Positions 18,000-26,734 of a DNA stretch of 64,000 nt are shown here, in pieces. Positions within the stretch are counted from its first letter, which is position 1. Every line of letters begins with the position of its first letter. The notes beneath the pieces were generated by a model. The model was not told the DNA's origin. It saw nothing but the letters and a program-made list of their open reading frames with translations, and made no database searches. A program made the translations under genes and the position numbers. The DNA is from Pedobacter sp. L105 (GTDB lineage Bacteria > Bacteroidota > Bacteroidia > Sphingobacteriales > Sphingobacteriaceae), in the NCBI RefSeq assembly GCF_009765875.1, contig NZ_LMUP01000008.1, positions 425,776-489,775 of the forward strand. Reading direction: 5' to 3'.

Positions 18000-19103
18000 T
18001 TATGACTCAGCAAAAATCCTTACATGCTCGTCTGCTACATTTTCCCAATTAAACACGCTCAAAGCACGCTCCTGAGCAAGGACCGCTAATTTTTGCATTT
18101 CAGGATAATGAGCTTCCGCAAAGTTGATTTCTTCGGTAAGCGAGGCGATGTTTCCTTTTCTGAATTTCCTGGCCGTATCCAGCACTGCATACTCATTTTC
18201 TTCAATATCACTTACTATCAGCGGAACTCCCAGGCCCATAACGGTTAATACAATTGGGGATAATCCTTCAACATCAGACGGCTGGATATAACAATAAGCA
18301 TTTTTAATCAGGGTATTTACCTCATCGCCATATACAAATCCAGGAAAAATAACATTTCCATTAGAAAGATCAATCAGCTGCTGTTCATAAGGCGAAGGAT
18401 TCGGGGAGCCCCCTATTAATACCAACTTTTTAGACGTAACAGCCTGGTTAAAACCAGGGATCAGATAATGTAAGCCCTTATCAGGAATAAACCGGCCTAC
18501 AAACAGGTAATATTCTTCTTTTTGCAAATTAAGCCTGGTCAGGATACTGTTATCCTCAGGCCATGCGGGAATTTCGCTTCCAAAAGGGATGAAAGCAAAT
18601 TTTTTATTAAACCTGTCTTCAAATAACTTCCTCGCAATTACATTATCAAATATAACTTCATTGGGCAGATAGGCGGTCATGTAAGCTGAAAACTGCAAAT
18701 AAAGCTTCGCATACCATGACCATTTGTCCCGTTTCCAATCCACTCCATCCTGACTAATAAACACTTTCTTTCCGCAAAGGCGCAAAGGTAAAGCCCAGAT
18801 ACTGTTTCCACCGTTCTGGATATGAACAATATCAGCAGTATTTCTAAAAATAATGTCGCAGGTAGATTTGAAAGAGTGCAGCAATGTATCGAATCCGCTA
18901 CGTTTTATCGTTTTAATAGTTTTGATCTGTACACCTTTGTAGACTTTAACGTCCACAAAAACATCAGGGTACTGTCTGTTATAAGCAACAACATGATGTC
19001 CGCGGGCTACTAACCTGGGAAATAACTCCATAGCAAACTTATCCGCACCTGCAGCACCTTTAACAGGAGGAATAGTACGGAAACCGAAAGCGGCTATACG
19101 CAT
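18000..19103 (-). CDS. Glycosyltransferase family 4
   Basis: The 367-aa protein begins IAAFGFRTIPPVKGAAGADK, an N-terminus seen in rhamnosyl/glucosyl GT4 enzymes that act early in EPS chains. The C-terminal half has YYLFVGRFIPDKGLHYLI near residue 200 and the E-x7-E region QPSDVEGLSPIVLTVMGLGV near 275. It lies 9 nt downstream of the RmlD-like gene, forming a two-gene unit driven by the promoter at 20122. It converges with the XRE gene with only 8 nt between them. Confidence 0.88.
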   Translation of the reverse strand: MRIAAFGFRTIPPVKGAAGADKFAMELFPRLVARGHHVVAYNRQYPDVFVDVKVYKGVQIKTIKTIKRSGFDTLLHSFKSTCDIIFRNTADIVHIQNGGNSIWALPLRLCGKKVFISQDGVDWKRDKWSWYAKLYLQFSAYMTAYLPNEVIFDNVIARKLFEDRFNKKFAFIPFGSEIPAWPEDNSILTRLNLQKEEYYLFVGRFIPDKGLHYLIPGFNQAVTSKKLVLIGGSPNPSPYEQQLIDLSNGNVIFPGFVYGDEVNTLIKNAYCYIQPSDVEGLSPIVLTVMGLGVPLIVSDIEENEYAVLDTARKFRKGNIASLTEEINFAEAHYPEMQKLAVLAQERALSVFNWENVADEHVRIFAES

Positions 19104-19112
19104 AGATAAAAC

Positions 19113-20042
19113 TTAAACGTTTTCTTTAACGGCGAAGTTCTCTTTTACAAAATCCCCGAAATAATCATTTACGTATTCATCAAGTGCCACTTTCCAGTCG
19201 CGCATCAGGTTGATCTTCCTTAAGTCCAATTTTTTGTTGATCAGACGTTCAGAGGGTGGCCGTGGTGCAAAGTAAGTATCTTTGAAATAATCGGAAGTAA
19301 CTTCATGGAACGTAACTTCATCTGTAAGACCCAGTATTTCAACCAGTTTCTCAGCAACTTCCCTTCTGCTGGTTTCTCCGTTACATACCAGGTTATATAA
19401 ACCCCAGTATTCATTTTCGAAAAGCAGTTTTACATTTTTGGCAAAATCTACGGTAAAAGTAGGGGTACCGTCTTTATCATTTACAATATGCAGGTCGCGG
19501 GTTCCCGAGGCCAGTTGTTTGATAATTTTATTGATAAATTTCTTGTCTTTTTTTGGTCCGCCGCCCATCATCCAGCCCGCACGGCAGATAATTGACCTTT
19601 CAGCATGCTCGCGCACATAACGCTCGCCCATATATTTTGACCGCGCATAATGACCCAGTGGATTTGGTTCATCCCAGTCATCGTAAAAATCTTTGGTTCC
19701 GTCAAAGATACCGGCAGTGCTAATATATAATATTGGAATCTCTAACTCATTGGCAATCAGCACAGCATTTTCAACTGCTGTAGTATTGGTCAGGTACGTA
19801 TCATCCAGGTTCAGCTCACAATATTCCAGATCCGTATATGCACCCAGGTGAAAAAGATAATCAGGCTTAAACGCAAAAACATCCGCTTTGTAGTTCTCAA
19901 AATCGCGGAAGTCCAGCAAACTCAACCAGTTTTCATTTACATCTTTATCTGTACACTTGATATCATACTCATCTTTAAAAACACGGTAAAAAGCTTCACC
20001 AAGCATTCCGCCTGCGCCAGCGATATAAATTTTTTTCTTCAT
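19113..20042 (-). CDS. RmlD-like NAD(P)-dependent sugar reductase (SDR)
   Basis: The ATG at 20042 is preferred to the upstream one at 20078 because the Rossmann strand starts directly (KKKIYIAGAGGMLGEAF, with GxxGxxG). The roughly 309-aa protein has the SDR catalytic features ISTAGIFDG and YARSKYMGE (YxxxK) and an RmlD-style substrate region. It most resembles dTDP-4-dehydrorhamnose reductase, but no rmlA, B or C is present here, so it may act on another 4-keto-6-deoxysugar. It is the first gene of a two-gene unit with the GT4 gene. It could also be the reductase for the Gmd product, but it lacks clear GDP-fucose synthase features. Confidence 0.8.
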   Translation of the reverse strand: MKKKIYIAGAGGMLGEAFYRVFKDEYDIKCTDKDVNENWLSLLDFRDFENYKADVFAFKPDYLFHLGAYTDLEYCELNLDDTYLTNTTAVENAVLIANELEIPILYISTAGIFDGTKDFYDDWDEPNPLGHYARSKYMGERYVREHAERSIICRAGWMMGGGPKKDKKFINKIIKQLASGTRDLHIVNDKDGTPTFTVDFAKNVKLLFENEYWGLYNLVCNGETSRREVAEKLVEILGLTDEVTFHEVTSDYFKDTYFAPRPPSERLINKKLDLRKINLMRDWKVALDEYVNDYFGDFVKENFAVKENV

Positions 20043-20121
20043 TACGAAATTAAAGTCATTCGAATCAACAAATACCATGATTCAATGGCGAACCCAATAG
20101 TCTGAACCTGATCGTGAGCCC

Positions 20122-20150
20122 CAAAAATAGCTTTTTTTTCTTCAATCAAA
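20122..20150 (-). promoter_or_regulatory. Bacteroidota promoter TTTG-N17-TATTTTTG for the RmlD-like gene
   Basis: On the minus strand TTTG (20150-20147) is followed 17 nt later by TATTTTTG (20129-20122), matching the published TTG-N17-23-TAnnTTTG consensus. The start codon at 20042 would follow a leader of about 70 nt. Confidence 0.5.
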
Positions 20151-20307
20151 AATGTTTTTTGATATTTGACCTTTATTAAAACTGTATTAATACCTATTAT
20201 TCCTCTGATTAATTGATTAAATACAAGCATATTTGGAACTTAAATTCAACCACACAAGAATAAAAATTGTGCCATTTTTAAAAATTTAATAAATATTTAC
20301 TCCCTTT

Positions 20308-21540
20308 ATGAATATTCTTGTAGCAAACTGGACATGGTATCCGAGTGGTGGCGACTGGACCTACGTTGATCATGTAAGCAGTTTGTACCGGGAAAATGGA
20401 CACACCGTCATTCCTTTTTCGATGAAGGATGACCGGAACTTTCCCGACCCTTACTCCCGTTATTTCATCGAAAATATTGATTATAAGAAAATTGATAAAA
20501 AAAGCATCCGCGCAGGTTTAAAAGTAGTAAAAAAGAGTATTTATTCTACCGAAGCACAACAAAACCTGGAGCGCCTGCTGGATGAAGTAAAAATTGATAT
20601 GGCACATATCAATGTGATCCACCATTATATTACCCCCATCATTTTAAAAACGTTAAAAGAAAGAGGTATACCCATCCTCTGGACCCTGCATGAATATACA
20701 CCTATATGTCCTGAAAGCACTTTTATCAGCCATGGTCAAATCTGCGAAAAATGCTTTGGGGGTGCCTTTTATCATTGTATAACTAACAAATGTAAAAAGG
20801 GATCCCTTCCGGCCAGTATCGTGGCAGCGGCAGAGAATTATGCACACCGTTACCTCAATTATTATGAATACGTAGACCATTACCTGTGTCCTTCAGTATT
20901 CTTATATGAAAAATTCAAATCCTTTAATTTTTTCCCCGAAAAACTCGTTCAGCTATACCATGGTTACAATTACGGGGAAGTTGAAGCCGTACAGGCAGTC
21001 ACTGCCCCTACAACTGAGAAATATATCGTGTTTGTGGGGAGGCTTGAAAAAATAAAGGGGGCTCATACTTTGCTGGAAGCGATGAAAACCCTTCCAGATA
21101 TCCGGCTTAAATTGATCGGTACAGGAACACAGGAAGAGGAACTTAAAAATTATGCCGCTGCCAGCCACTTAACTAATGTTGAATTTATAGGCAAACAAAC
21201 GAAAACACAAACACTGGAGGCCATTAACGGATCTGCCTTTCTGGTTTGCCCATCAGAATGGTACGAGGTACTGGGTTTTACCGTTGTAGAAGCCATGGCA
21301 ATGGCCAAACCTGTCATCGGCGCTTCCATTGGTGCTATCCCGGAAATGGTCATTAATGGAGAAACAGGTTACCTCTTCGAACCAGGCAATCCGCAGGAAT
21401 TAGCTGAACGTATCAGACAGCTTTTCAATGACCAGAAAGCGATCAGTATCATGGGTGCAAAAGCTAAAAAACACATCCACTCCCTGATCAATACAGAAAA
21501 ACATTTTGAAGGTTTACAGCAGCTAATACCCTCTCTGTAA
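20308..21540 (+). CDS. Glycosyltransferase family 4 with cysteine cluster
   Basis: The 410-aa GT-B enzyme has an N-terminal NWTWYPSGGDWTYVDHV segment and a Cys-rich insert near residues 130-165 (CPES, CEKCFGG, YHC, NKC). That cluster is characteristic of a large GT4 subgroup from EPS loci and may bind zinc. The C-terminal half has YIVFVGRLEKIKGAHTLLEA near residue 235 and the E-x7-E region PSEWYEVLGFTVVEAMAMAK near 315. It is the first gene of region B, followed by the Wzi-like gene. The ATG follows about 230 bp without genes. Confidence 0.9.
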   Translation: MNILVANWTWYPSGGDWTYVDHVSSLYRENGHTVIPFSMKDDRNFPDPYSRYFIENIDYKKIDKKSIRAGLKVVKKSIYSTEAQQNLERLLDEVKIDMAHINVIHHYITPIILKTLKERGIPILWTLHEYTPICPESTFISHGQICEKCFGGAFYHCITNKCKKGSLPASIVAAAENYAHRYLNYYEYVDHYLCPSVFLYEKFKSFNFFPEKLVQLYHGYNYGEVEAVQAVTAPTTEKYIVFVGRLEKIKGAHTLLEAMKTLPDIRLKLIGTGTQEEELKNYAAASHLTNVEFIGKQTKTQTLEAINGSAFLVCPSEWYEVLGFTVVEAMAMAKPVIGASIGAIPEMVINGETGYLFEPGNPQELAERIRQLFNDQKAISIMGAKAKKHIHSLINTEKHFEGLQQLIPSL

Positions 21541-21616
21541 AAGAAAATTGCTTTCATCTGCGATTATTGTCCTATACTTGCGTTTTTATTCTCTACTTTA
21601 TCCTAGCTATCAATCA

Positions 21617-23266
21617 ATGAAATCGATAAAAGGCTCACTAATACTGTTCTTCTGCCTTGTTTTAACAAGCTTTGCTGGTTTTTCACAAGTCATATTCGAA
21701 AACCCGACCAATCCAATATATAACTATTTATCCCGCCAGGCACAGAAAGGGAATATTGAATATAACGACCTGATCCAGCCGATCAGCCGCCGGGATATTC
21801 ACGGTTACCTGACTACCTTACAGGCCGTGCAGGATAAGCTTTCTCCCACAGAAAAGAAAGAACTTGCCTTTTATCAGCAGGAATATTCTGAGTTTAATGA
21901 TGATGTCAAAGACAGCACTACTTTTTTCAAAAAAGATCAGTATGGCAGAAGAAGGTTTCTCGCAGTAAAGGATAAAGATTTCTTTCTTCGCGGTGATCCT
22001 GCTTTAACTTTTGGAACAGTAAATGGAGGAGGTAAAAATGTCTTTACTACGGCTACTGGCTTAACATTTTACGGACAGGCCGGTAAACACTTTTCTTTCC
22101 AGGCTTACTTTCAGGATATCACGGCTAAAGGTAATGGCATAGATAGCAATAGAAGATTTACCCCGCAAACGGGGATCGTAAGAACAGCCAATATCAATCC
22201 GACTGCAAAATCGGTGAATTACAGCGACTTTAGAGGATACATTACCTACGCATGGAATAACGGGTCGATCAGCGTAGGACAAGACCAGATGTTATGGGGT
22301 TACGGACAGAACGGGCGGTTGGTCTTATCAGACAAGGCTCCATCCTATCCGCAAATCAGACTGGACTATGCACCCTTGAAATGGCTTCGCTTTAACTACA
22401 TGTTCGCCTTCCTGAATTCTGCTGTGATCGATTCTGCCAAATCCTATTATAAAGGCAACAGCTTGTATGGCGATAACCGAGAACAATATGTACAGAAATA
22501 TATGGCTACGCATACGCTGACTTTTCTTCCGGCCAAAGGGTTAACCCTAAGTGTTGGAGAGTCGATGGTCAGCAGCGATCAGCTGCAGGCAGGATATTTA
22601 ATCCCAATCATGTTTTTCAAAGCTTATGACCAGGATCAAAGCCGCTATAAACTTTCTACAGGATCCAATGGGCAGTTCTTCTTTAACGTGAGCTCCAGGA
22701 ATTTTATCCCTAAAACCCATTTGTATGCTACCTGGTTTATTGATGAGATCCGTACTGGTTCTATCTTCAACAGTAACGACAGCAGAAATCAGTTTGGCTT
22801 TAATGTTGGCGCTACCAGAACAGACGTCATCATTCCTTATCTTACCCTTGGATTGGAGTATACCAGGATCAATCCGTTTGTATACAATAACCTGATCTCT
22901 ACGCAAACTTATGCCAATCAAACCTATTTACTGGGCGACTGGATCGGGCAAAATGCCGACCGTGTGACAGGATGGATCACTTACAACCCACTACCCCGTT
23001 TAACAACCACCCTTCAGTTTGATTATATCCGCAAAGGACAGGAAGGTTCTCTGGTAGACCAGTACATATCACAGCCAGAGCCTAAATTCCTGCAGCAGGG
23101 GCCTGTACAAACACAAAAACAATTTTTAGTTCAGGTAAATTATGAATTGGTGCATAAATTGTATTTGAAAGCGTTCTATCAGCACCAGAGCGGTGTTATT
23201 GAACCTGACATTCAAACCGGTGTAGTACCAAATGAAGTGAGTTTATCCGTATCCTACGGATTTTAA
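21617..23266 (+). CDS. Wzi-like capsule assembly outer-membrane protein
   Basis: The ATG at 21617 is chosen over 21548 because it opens a clean signal peptide (MKSIKGSLILFFCLVLTSFAGFSQ, cut after Ser-Gln region; read in parts). The mature protein of about 525 residues is rich in alternating strands and ends in a C-terminal Phe (SVSYGF), fitting an outer-membrane beta-barrel. GSISVGQDQMLWGYGQNGRL matches the Wzi-family region that anchors capsule. It lies between a glycosyltransferase gene and the SLBB exporter gene of region B. It is a distant paralogue of the tandem barrels at 45330 and 47044. Confidence 0.8.
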   Translation: MKSIKGSLILFFCLVLTSFAGFSQVIFENPTNPIYNYLSRQAQKGNIEYNDLIQPISRRDIHGYLTTLQAVQDKLSPTEKKELAFYQQEYSEFNDDVKDSTTFFKKDQYGRRRFLAVKDKDFFLRGDPALTFGTVNGGGKNVFTTATGLTFYGQAGKHFSFQAYFQDITAKGNGIDSNRRFTPQTGIVRTANINPTAKSVNYSDFRGYITYAWNNGSISVGQDQMLWGYGQNGRLVLSDKAPSYPQIRLDYAPLKWLRFNYMFAFLNSAVIDSAKSYYKGNSLYGDNREQYVQKYMATHTLTFLPAKGLTLSVGESMVSSDQLQAGYLIPIMFFKAYDQDQSRYKLSTGSNGQFFFNVSSRNFIPKTHLYATWFIDEIRTGSIFNSNDSRNQFGFNVGATRTDVIIPYLTLGLEYTRINPFVYNNLISTQTYANQTYLLGDWIGQNADRVTGWITYNPLPRLTTTLQFDYIRKGQEGSLVDQYISQPEPKFLQQGPVQTQKQFLVQVNYELVHKLYLKAFYQHQSGVIEPDIQTGVVPNEVSLSVSYGF

Positions 23267-23285
23267 AAGAATGTTATTATTACCC

Positions 23286-23293
23286 TATATTTG
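23286..23293 (+). promoter_or_regulatory. Candidate -7 box TATATTTG before the region B SLBB exporter
   Basis: An exact TAnnTTTG box lies 26 nt before the ATG at 23320. No TTG is seen 17-23 nt upstream, so an internal promoter for the exporter-Wzz pair is plausible but not well supported. Confidence 0.35.
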
Positions 23294-23319
23294 CAATTAT
23301 TCAATATCAAAAATATTTC

Positions 23320-25659
23320 ATGCGTATTAAATTTCTACCTATCCTAATATTCTCTCTGCTGCTCTTCACATTCGGAGAAATCCACGCACAGGAAGTCTCT
23401 ATGAGTAATATACAGAATATTAAGGTGAGTCAGCTGACAGATGAACAGATCACACAGGCATGGACTAAGTTACAGTCGACCGGCCTCTCGGCAGACCAGG
23501 CATATAAATTGATGGAGCAAAAAGGATTGCCCGCAGCAGAAGTAGAAGAATTTAAAAACCGTATTACCCTCCTTGGATTAGATAAAAAAGGCGGTTCAAA
23601 AACACCGCTTAAAGCTGCAAAAACCGAAAGTGACGATTCCCGTGATACCACCAATACCATTACCAAACCAAAAAAACGTGAAGTGATGCCTGCGCCAAAA
23701 CCAATGCTGCAGGTATATGGCATGGATTTTTTCAATCAGACCGCTGTAAAATTTGAACCTAACTTTAGTGCGGCTACGCCTAAGAGTTATGTATTAGGCC
23801 CTGGTGATGAGGTGATCGTGCTGATTACCGGACTTAACGAAACGACTGTAAAAGCTAAAGTAAGCCCGGATGGTAATCTTCAGATCCCTTATGCAGGACT
23901 GGTTTATGTAAATGGTTTTACCATAGAGCAGGCAACGGCGTTGATCCGTTCTAAAATGATCAAGATCTATCCTGCTATCAATAGCGGACAAACACAAATT
24001 GCAGTAAACCTGGGTTCTACCAGAAGCATTAAAGTGACTTTGATCGGTGAAGTAAAAACCCCCGGTTCCTATACCCTTTCTTCTATCTCTACCCTGTTTA
24101 ATGCGTTATACAATTCTGGCGGACCAAATCCGAACGGGTCGTTAAGAAATATAGAATTGATAAGAAATAATAAAGTTTATAAAACTGTCGATTTTTATAC
24201 CTTTTTACAAAAAGGTATTATGGATGGAAATGTAAGCCTGCAGGACCAGGATGTGATCCGTATCCCGGTGTACAAAAAACACGTTGGTATATCCGGCGAA
24301 GTGAAAAGACCAGCCATTTATGAACTGAAAGCGAATGAAGAACTGGATATGCTGATCCAGTATGCAGGGGGATTTACTGATCTTGCTTATCGGGGAACAG
24401 CCAAGATCGACCAGATCAATGCTACCGAAAGAGAAGTAAAAGATGTTCCTGCCAATTTATTCAGTGATTATACACCCCGCAATGGAGACATGGTGGAAAT
24501 TGGAGCGATTACAAATCGTTATGCCAATAGGGTCATTCTGGAAGGTGCAGTTAACCGTCCGGGCGTATATGAACTCACTGCAGGTTTTAGTCTTTCTATG
24601 CTGCTTAAAAACGCACAAGGATTGAAACCTGAAGCCTACATGGAACGCGGTTATATCAAAAGAACATTACCTAACCTGGAAAAAGAGTTCATCTCCTTCA
24701 ATCCAACTGCGGTATTGAGTGGCAGTAATGATCTTCCTTTATTACGTGAAGACTCTGTCATGATCCAGGACCGTTCTGATTTTATCAAAGACCAGAAGGT
24801 AACCATCAATGGAAATGTAAGAACACCAGCGGTGTATATTTATCGTAAAGGCATTAAACTGGCAGATGTAATCGCCATGTCTGGTGGATTTACAGAAGAA
24901 GCTGCAGAACATCATGTGGAAATTTCCAGGATCATCGAAAATAAGGCAGATAGTGTGGCTAATAAACTGGTTAACACCTTCACTGTTGCTGTAGATCCTG
25001 CAACGGGAGCATTGCCTGATATCGAACTGCAACCAATGGATTATATTTACGTACCGCGCCTGGTTAACTATAGGGCACTGGGTAATATCGCCGTAACAGG
25101 AGAAGTATTATTCCCGGGAGAATATTCTGTACAGAGCCGTGATGAAACTGCACAGGACTTCCTGAGAAGAGCTGGTGGTTTAACGCCATATGGTGCGCTT
25201 GAGAATGCACAGACCTACCGGAAAGGTGTTCGGGTAAACCTTGACCTGACCAGCAAAAGCAATGACCCTATCATCCGTAAAAGTATGATCCTGCTGCCGG
25301 GTGATAGTATTCATATTCCCCGCAGCATTTCGTTTGTAGAAGTTTCGGGTGCGGTGAATAACCCTCAGTTTGTAAGTTACCACGGACACCGTTTTAAATA
25401 CTATTTAAACGCTGCAGGCGGCAAAACAGAGAATGCCCGTTTAAAAGGCTCTTATGTAAAATATCCTGACGGGTTAAACAAACCAATTACGCACTTTTTA
25501 TTCTTCAGAAATTACCCTGAAATTAAACCGGGCACCAAAATTATCATACCGGCAAAAACCCCGGGTAATTCATTCCTGAACATGGGACTTGCCCAGATCG
25601 GTGGAATTACTTCAGCAATAACGGCCTTAGTGAGTTTAATCGTTATTTTAACCAGATAA
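23320..25659 (+). CDS. Long multi-SLBB polysaccharide export protein (Wza-like)
   Basis: The 779-aa protein has a signal peptide ending HAQE without a lipobox and an N-terminal helical segment (about 25-85, LTDEQITQAWTKLQSTGL and AYKLMEQKGLPAAEVEEF). A linker rich in Lys/Thr/Ser follows, then a PES domain (SYVLGPGDEVIVLITG near 160) and five or six SLBB repeats to residue 740 (each near GEVKTPGSYTL, GEVKRPAIYEL, GAVNRPGVYEL, GNVRTPAVYIY and GEVLFPGEYSV). A C-terminal hydrophobic segment ends in VSLIVILTR. It is nearly three times as long as Wza at 9373. Its stop is 1 nt from the Wzz gene, so the two form an export pair. Confidence 0.92.
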   Translation: MRIKFLPILIFSLLLFTFGEIHAQEVSMSNIQNIKVSQLTDEQITQAWTKLQSTGLSADQAYKLMEQKGLPAAEVEEFKNRITLLGLDKKGGSKTPLKAAKTESDDSRDTTNTITKPKKREVMPAPKPMLQVYGMDFFNQTAVKFEPNFSAATPKSYVLGPGDEVIVLITGLNETTVKAKVSPDGNLQIPYAGLVYVNGFTIEQATALIRSKMIKIYPAINSGQTQIAVNLGSTRSIKVTLIGEVKTPGSYTLSSISTLFNALYNSGGPNPNGSLRNIELIRNNKVYKTVDFYTFLQKGIMDGNVSLQDQDVIRIPVYKKHVGISGEVKRPAIYELKANEELDMLIQYAGGFTDLAYRGTAKIDQINATEREVKDVPANLFSDYTPRNGDMVEIGAITNRYANRVILEGAVNRPGVYELTAGFSLSMLLKNAQGLKPEAYMERGYIKRTLPNLEKEFISFNPTAVLSGSNDLPLLREDSVMIQDRSDFIKDQKVTINGNVRTPAVYIYRKGIKLADVIAMSGGFTEEAAEHHVEISRIIENKADSVANKLVNTFTVAVDPATGALPDIELQPMDYIYVPRLVNYRALGNIAVTGEVLFPGEYSVQSRDETAQDFLRRAGGLTPYGALENAQTYRKGVRVNLDLTSKSNDPIIRKSMILLPGDSIHIPRSISFVEVSGAVNNPQFVSYHGHRFKYYLNAAGGKTENARLKGSYVKYPDGLNKPITHFLFFRNYPEIKPGTKIIIPAKTPGNSFLNMGLAQIGGITSAITALVSLIVILTR

Positions 25660-25660
25660 G

Positions 25661-26734
25661 ATGAATAACGAACAGCCAAACTATCCATACGAACCGGAGT
25701 TTTCGATCAAACAATTACTCCTTGACCGTGGTAAAGACGTCAAATATGTATTCCAGTTTAAAAAATCGATGGCTTTGGTATTGGTCATTGCAGCTATCCT
25801 GGGATTCCTGTTTGCCTGGACATGGCCATATACTTACACGGCTAAACTTACTTTTGTCATAGACGATGCCAAATCCAGCGGTGGCGGCGGCGGCTTATCT
25901 TCCATAGCCAGTCAGTTTGGATTTAACCTCGACGGGATTGGCGGCGCCAGTGGTGTACTGGCGGGAGATAACGTACAGGAATTGCTAAAAAGCCAGCGCT
26001 TAATGAAAGGAACCTTACTTACTCCTTACGACAGCACTGGGAATTTTTCACTGGCCGACCAATATGCCAAGGTATACAAACTGAACAAAAAGTGGTTAAA
26101 ATATAGTCCGGATGGAAAAATAATCCGTTTTCCTGTAGGTCTTAAAAGTTATAGCAGGATACAAGACAGTTTATTACATGAAATGTCTACCATGATCTTG
26201 GGCGGAGAGTTTGGCATCAGTAAAACAGATAAAAAATTAAGTTTTTTTGAAGTGAATACCACGATGAGAGATGAAAGGCTTGCAGAATTGTTCTGTGTCA
26301 GGGTGATCAAACAGGGAACAGATTTTTTCATCAAGACTAAAACAGGCAGGTTGCGGGATAATGTAAACCGCCTGCAGCACCGCGCAGATAGTATTGGGGT
26401 GATCCTCAATCATAAAACTTTTGCTGCTGCTGCAGGTAATCAGGCTTTATTGGATATTAACCCTGCTTATACCTCGGCCAATGCTGCTGTAGATATCAGG
26501 GAACGTGATAAGATCGTGCTCAGTACTATTTTCACAGAAACAGTGAAGAACCTGGAAGCAAGTAAGACCATGCTGGCACAGGAAACACCTACCGTACAGA
26601 TCGTAGATGAACCGGAACTTCCCCTTAAAAAGAACAGGATGAAATATTCAGCTACTATGTTGCTGTTTATGATAGGTTTCGGAGCAGTATATGGCATTTT
26701 CTTAATCGCCACCAGGAAAAAGGAAGAAGCTTAA
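25661..26734 (+). CDS. Wzz-type chain-length determinant without kinase domain
   Basis: The 357-aa inner-membrane protein has a first membrane helix near residues 38-57 and a Gly/Ser-rich loop (SSGGGGGLSSIASQFG) shortly after it. The periplasmic coiled coil ends in QIVDEPELPLKKNRMKYS, and a second helix lies near 328-348. It ends in a short basic/acidic tail with no Walker motifs. It regulates chain length with the SLBB exporter encoded upstream. It is closely similar in layout to the protein at 59297. It overlaps the stop of the convergent propeller gene by 4 nt. Confidence 0.92.
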   Translation: MNNEQPNYPYEPEFSIKQLLLDRGKDVKYVFQFKKSMALVLVIAAILGFLFAWTWPYTYTAKLTFVIDDAKSSGGGGGLSSIASQFGFNLDGIGGASGVLAGDNVQELLKSQRLMKGTLLTPYDSTGNFSLADQYAKVYKLNKKWLKYSPDGKIIRFPVGLKSYSRIQDSLLHEMSTMILGGEFGISKTDKKLSFFEVNTTMRDERLAELFCVRVIKQGTDFFIKTKTGRLRDNVNRLQHRADSIGVILNHKTFAAAAGNQALLDINPAYTSANAAVDIRERDKIVLSTIFTETVKNLEASKTMLAQETPTVQIVDEPELPLKKNRMKYSATMLLFMIGFGAVYGIFLIATRKKEEA

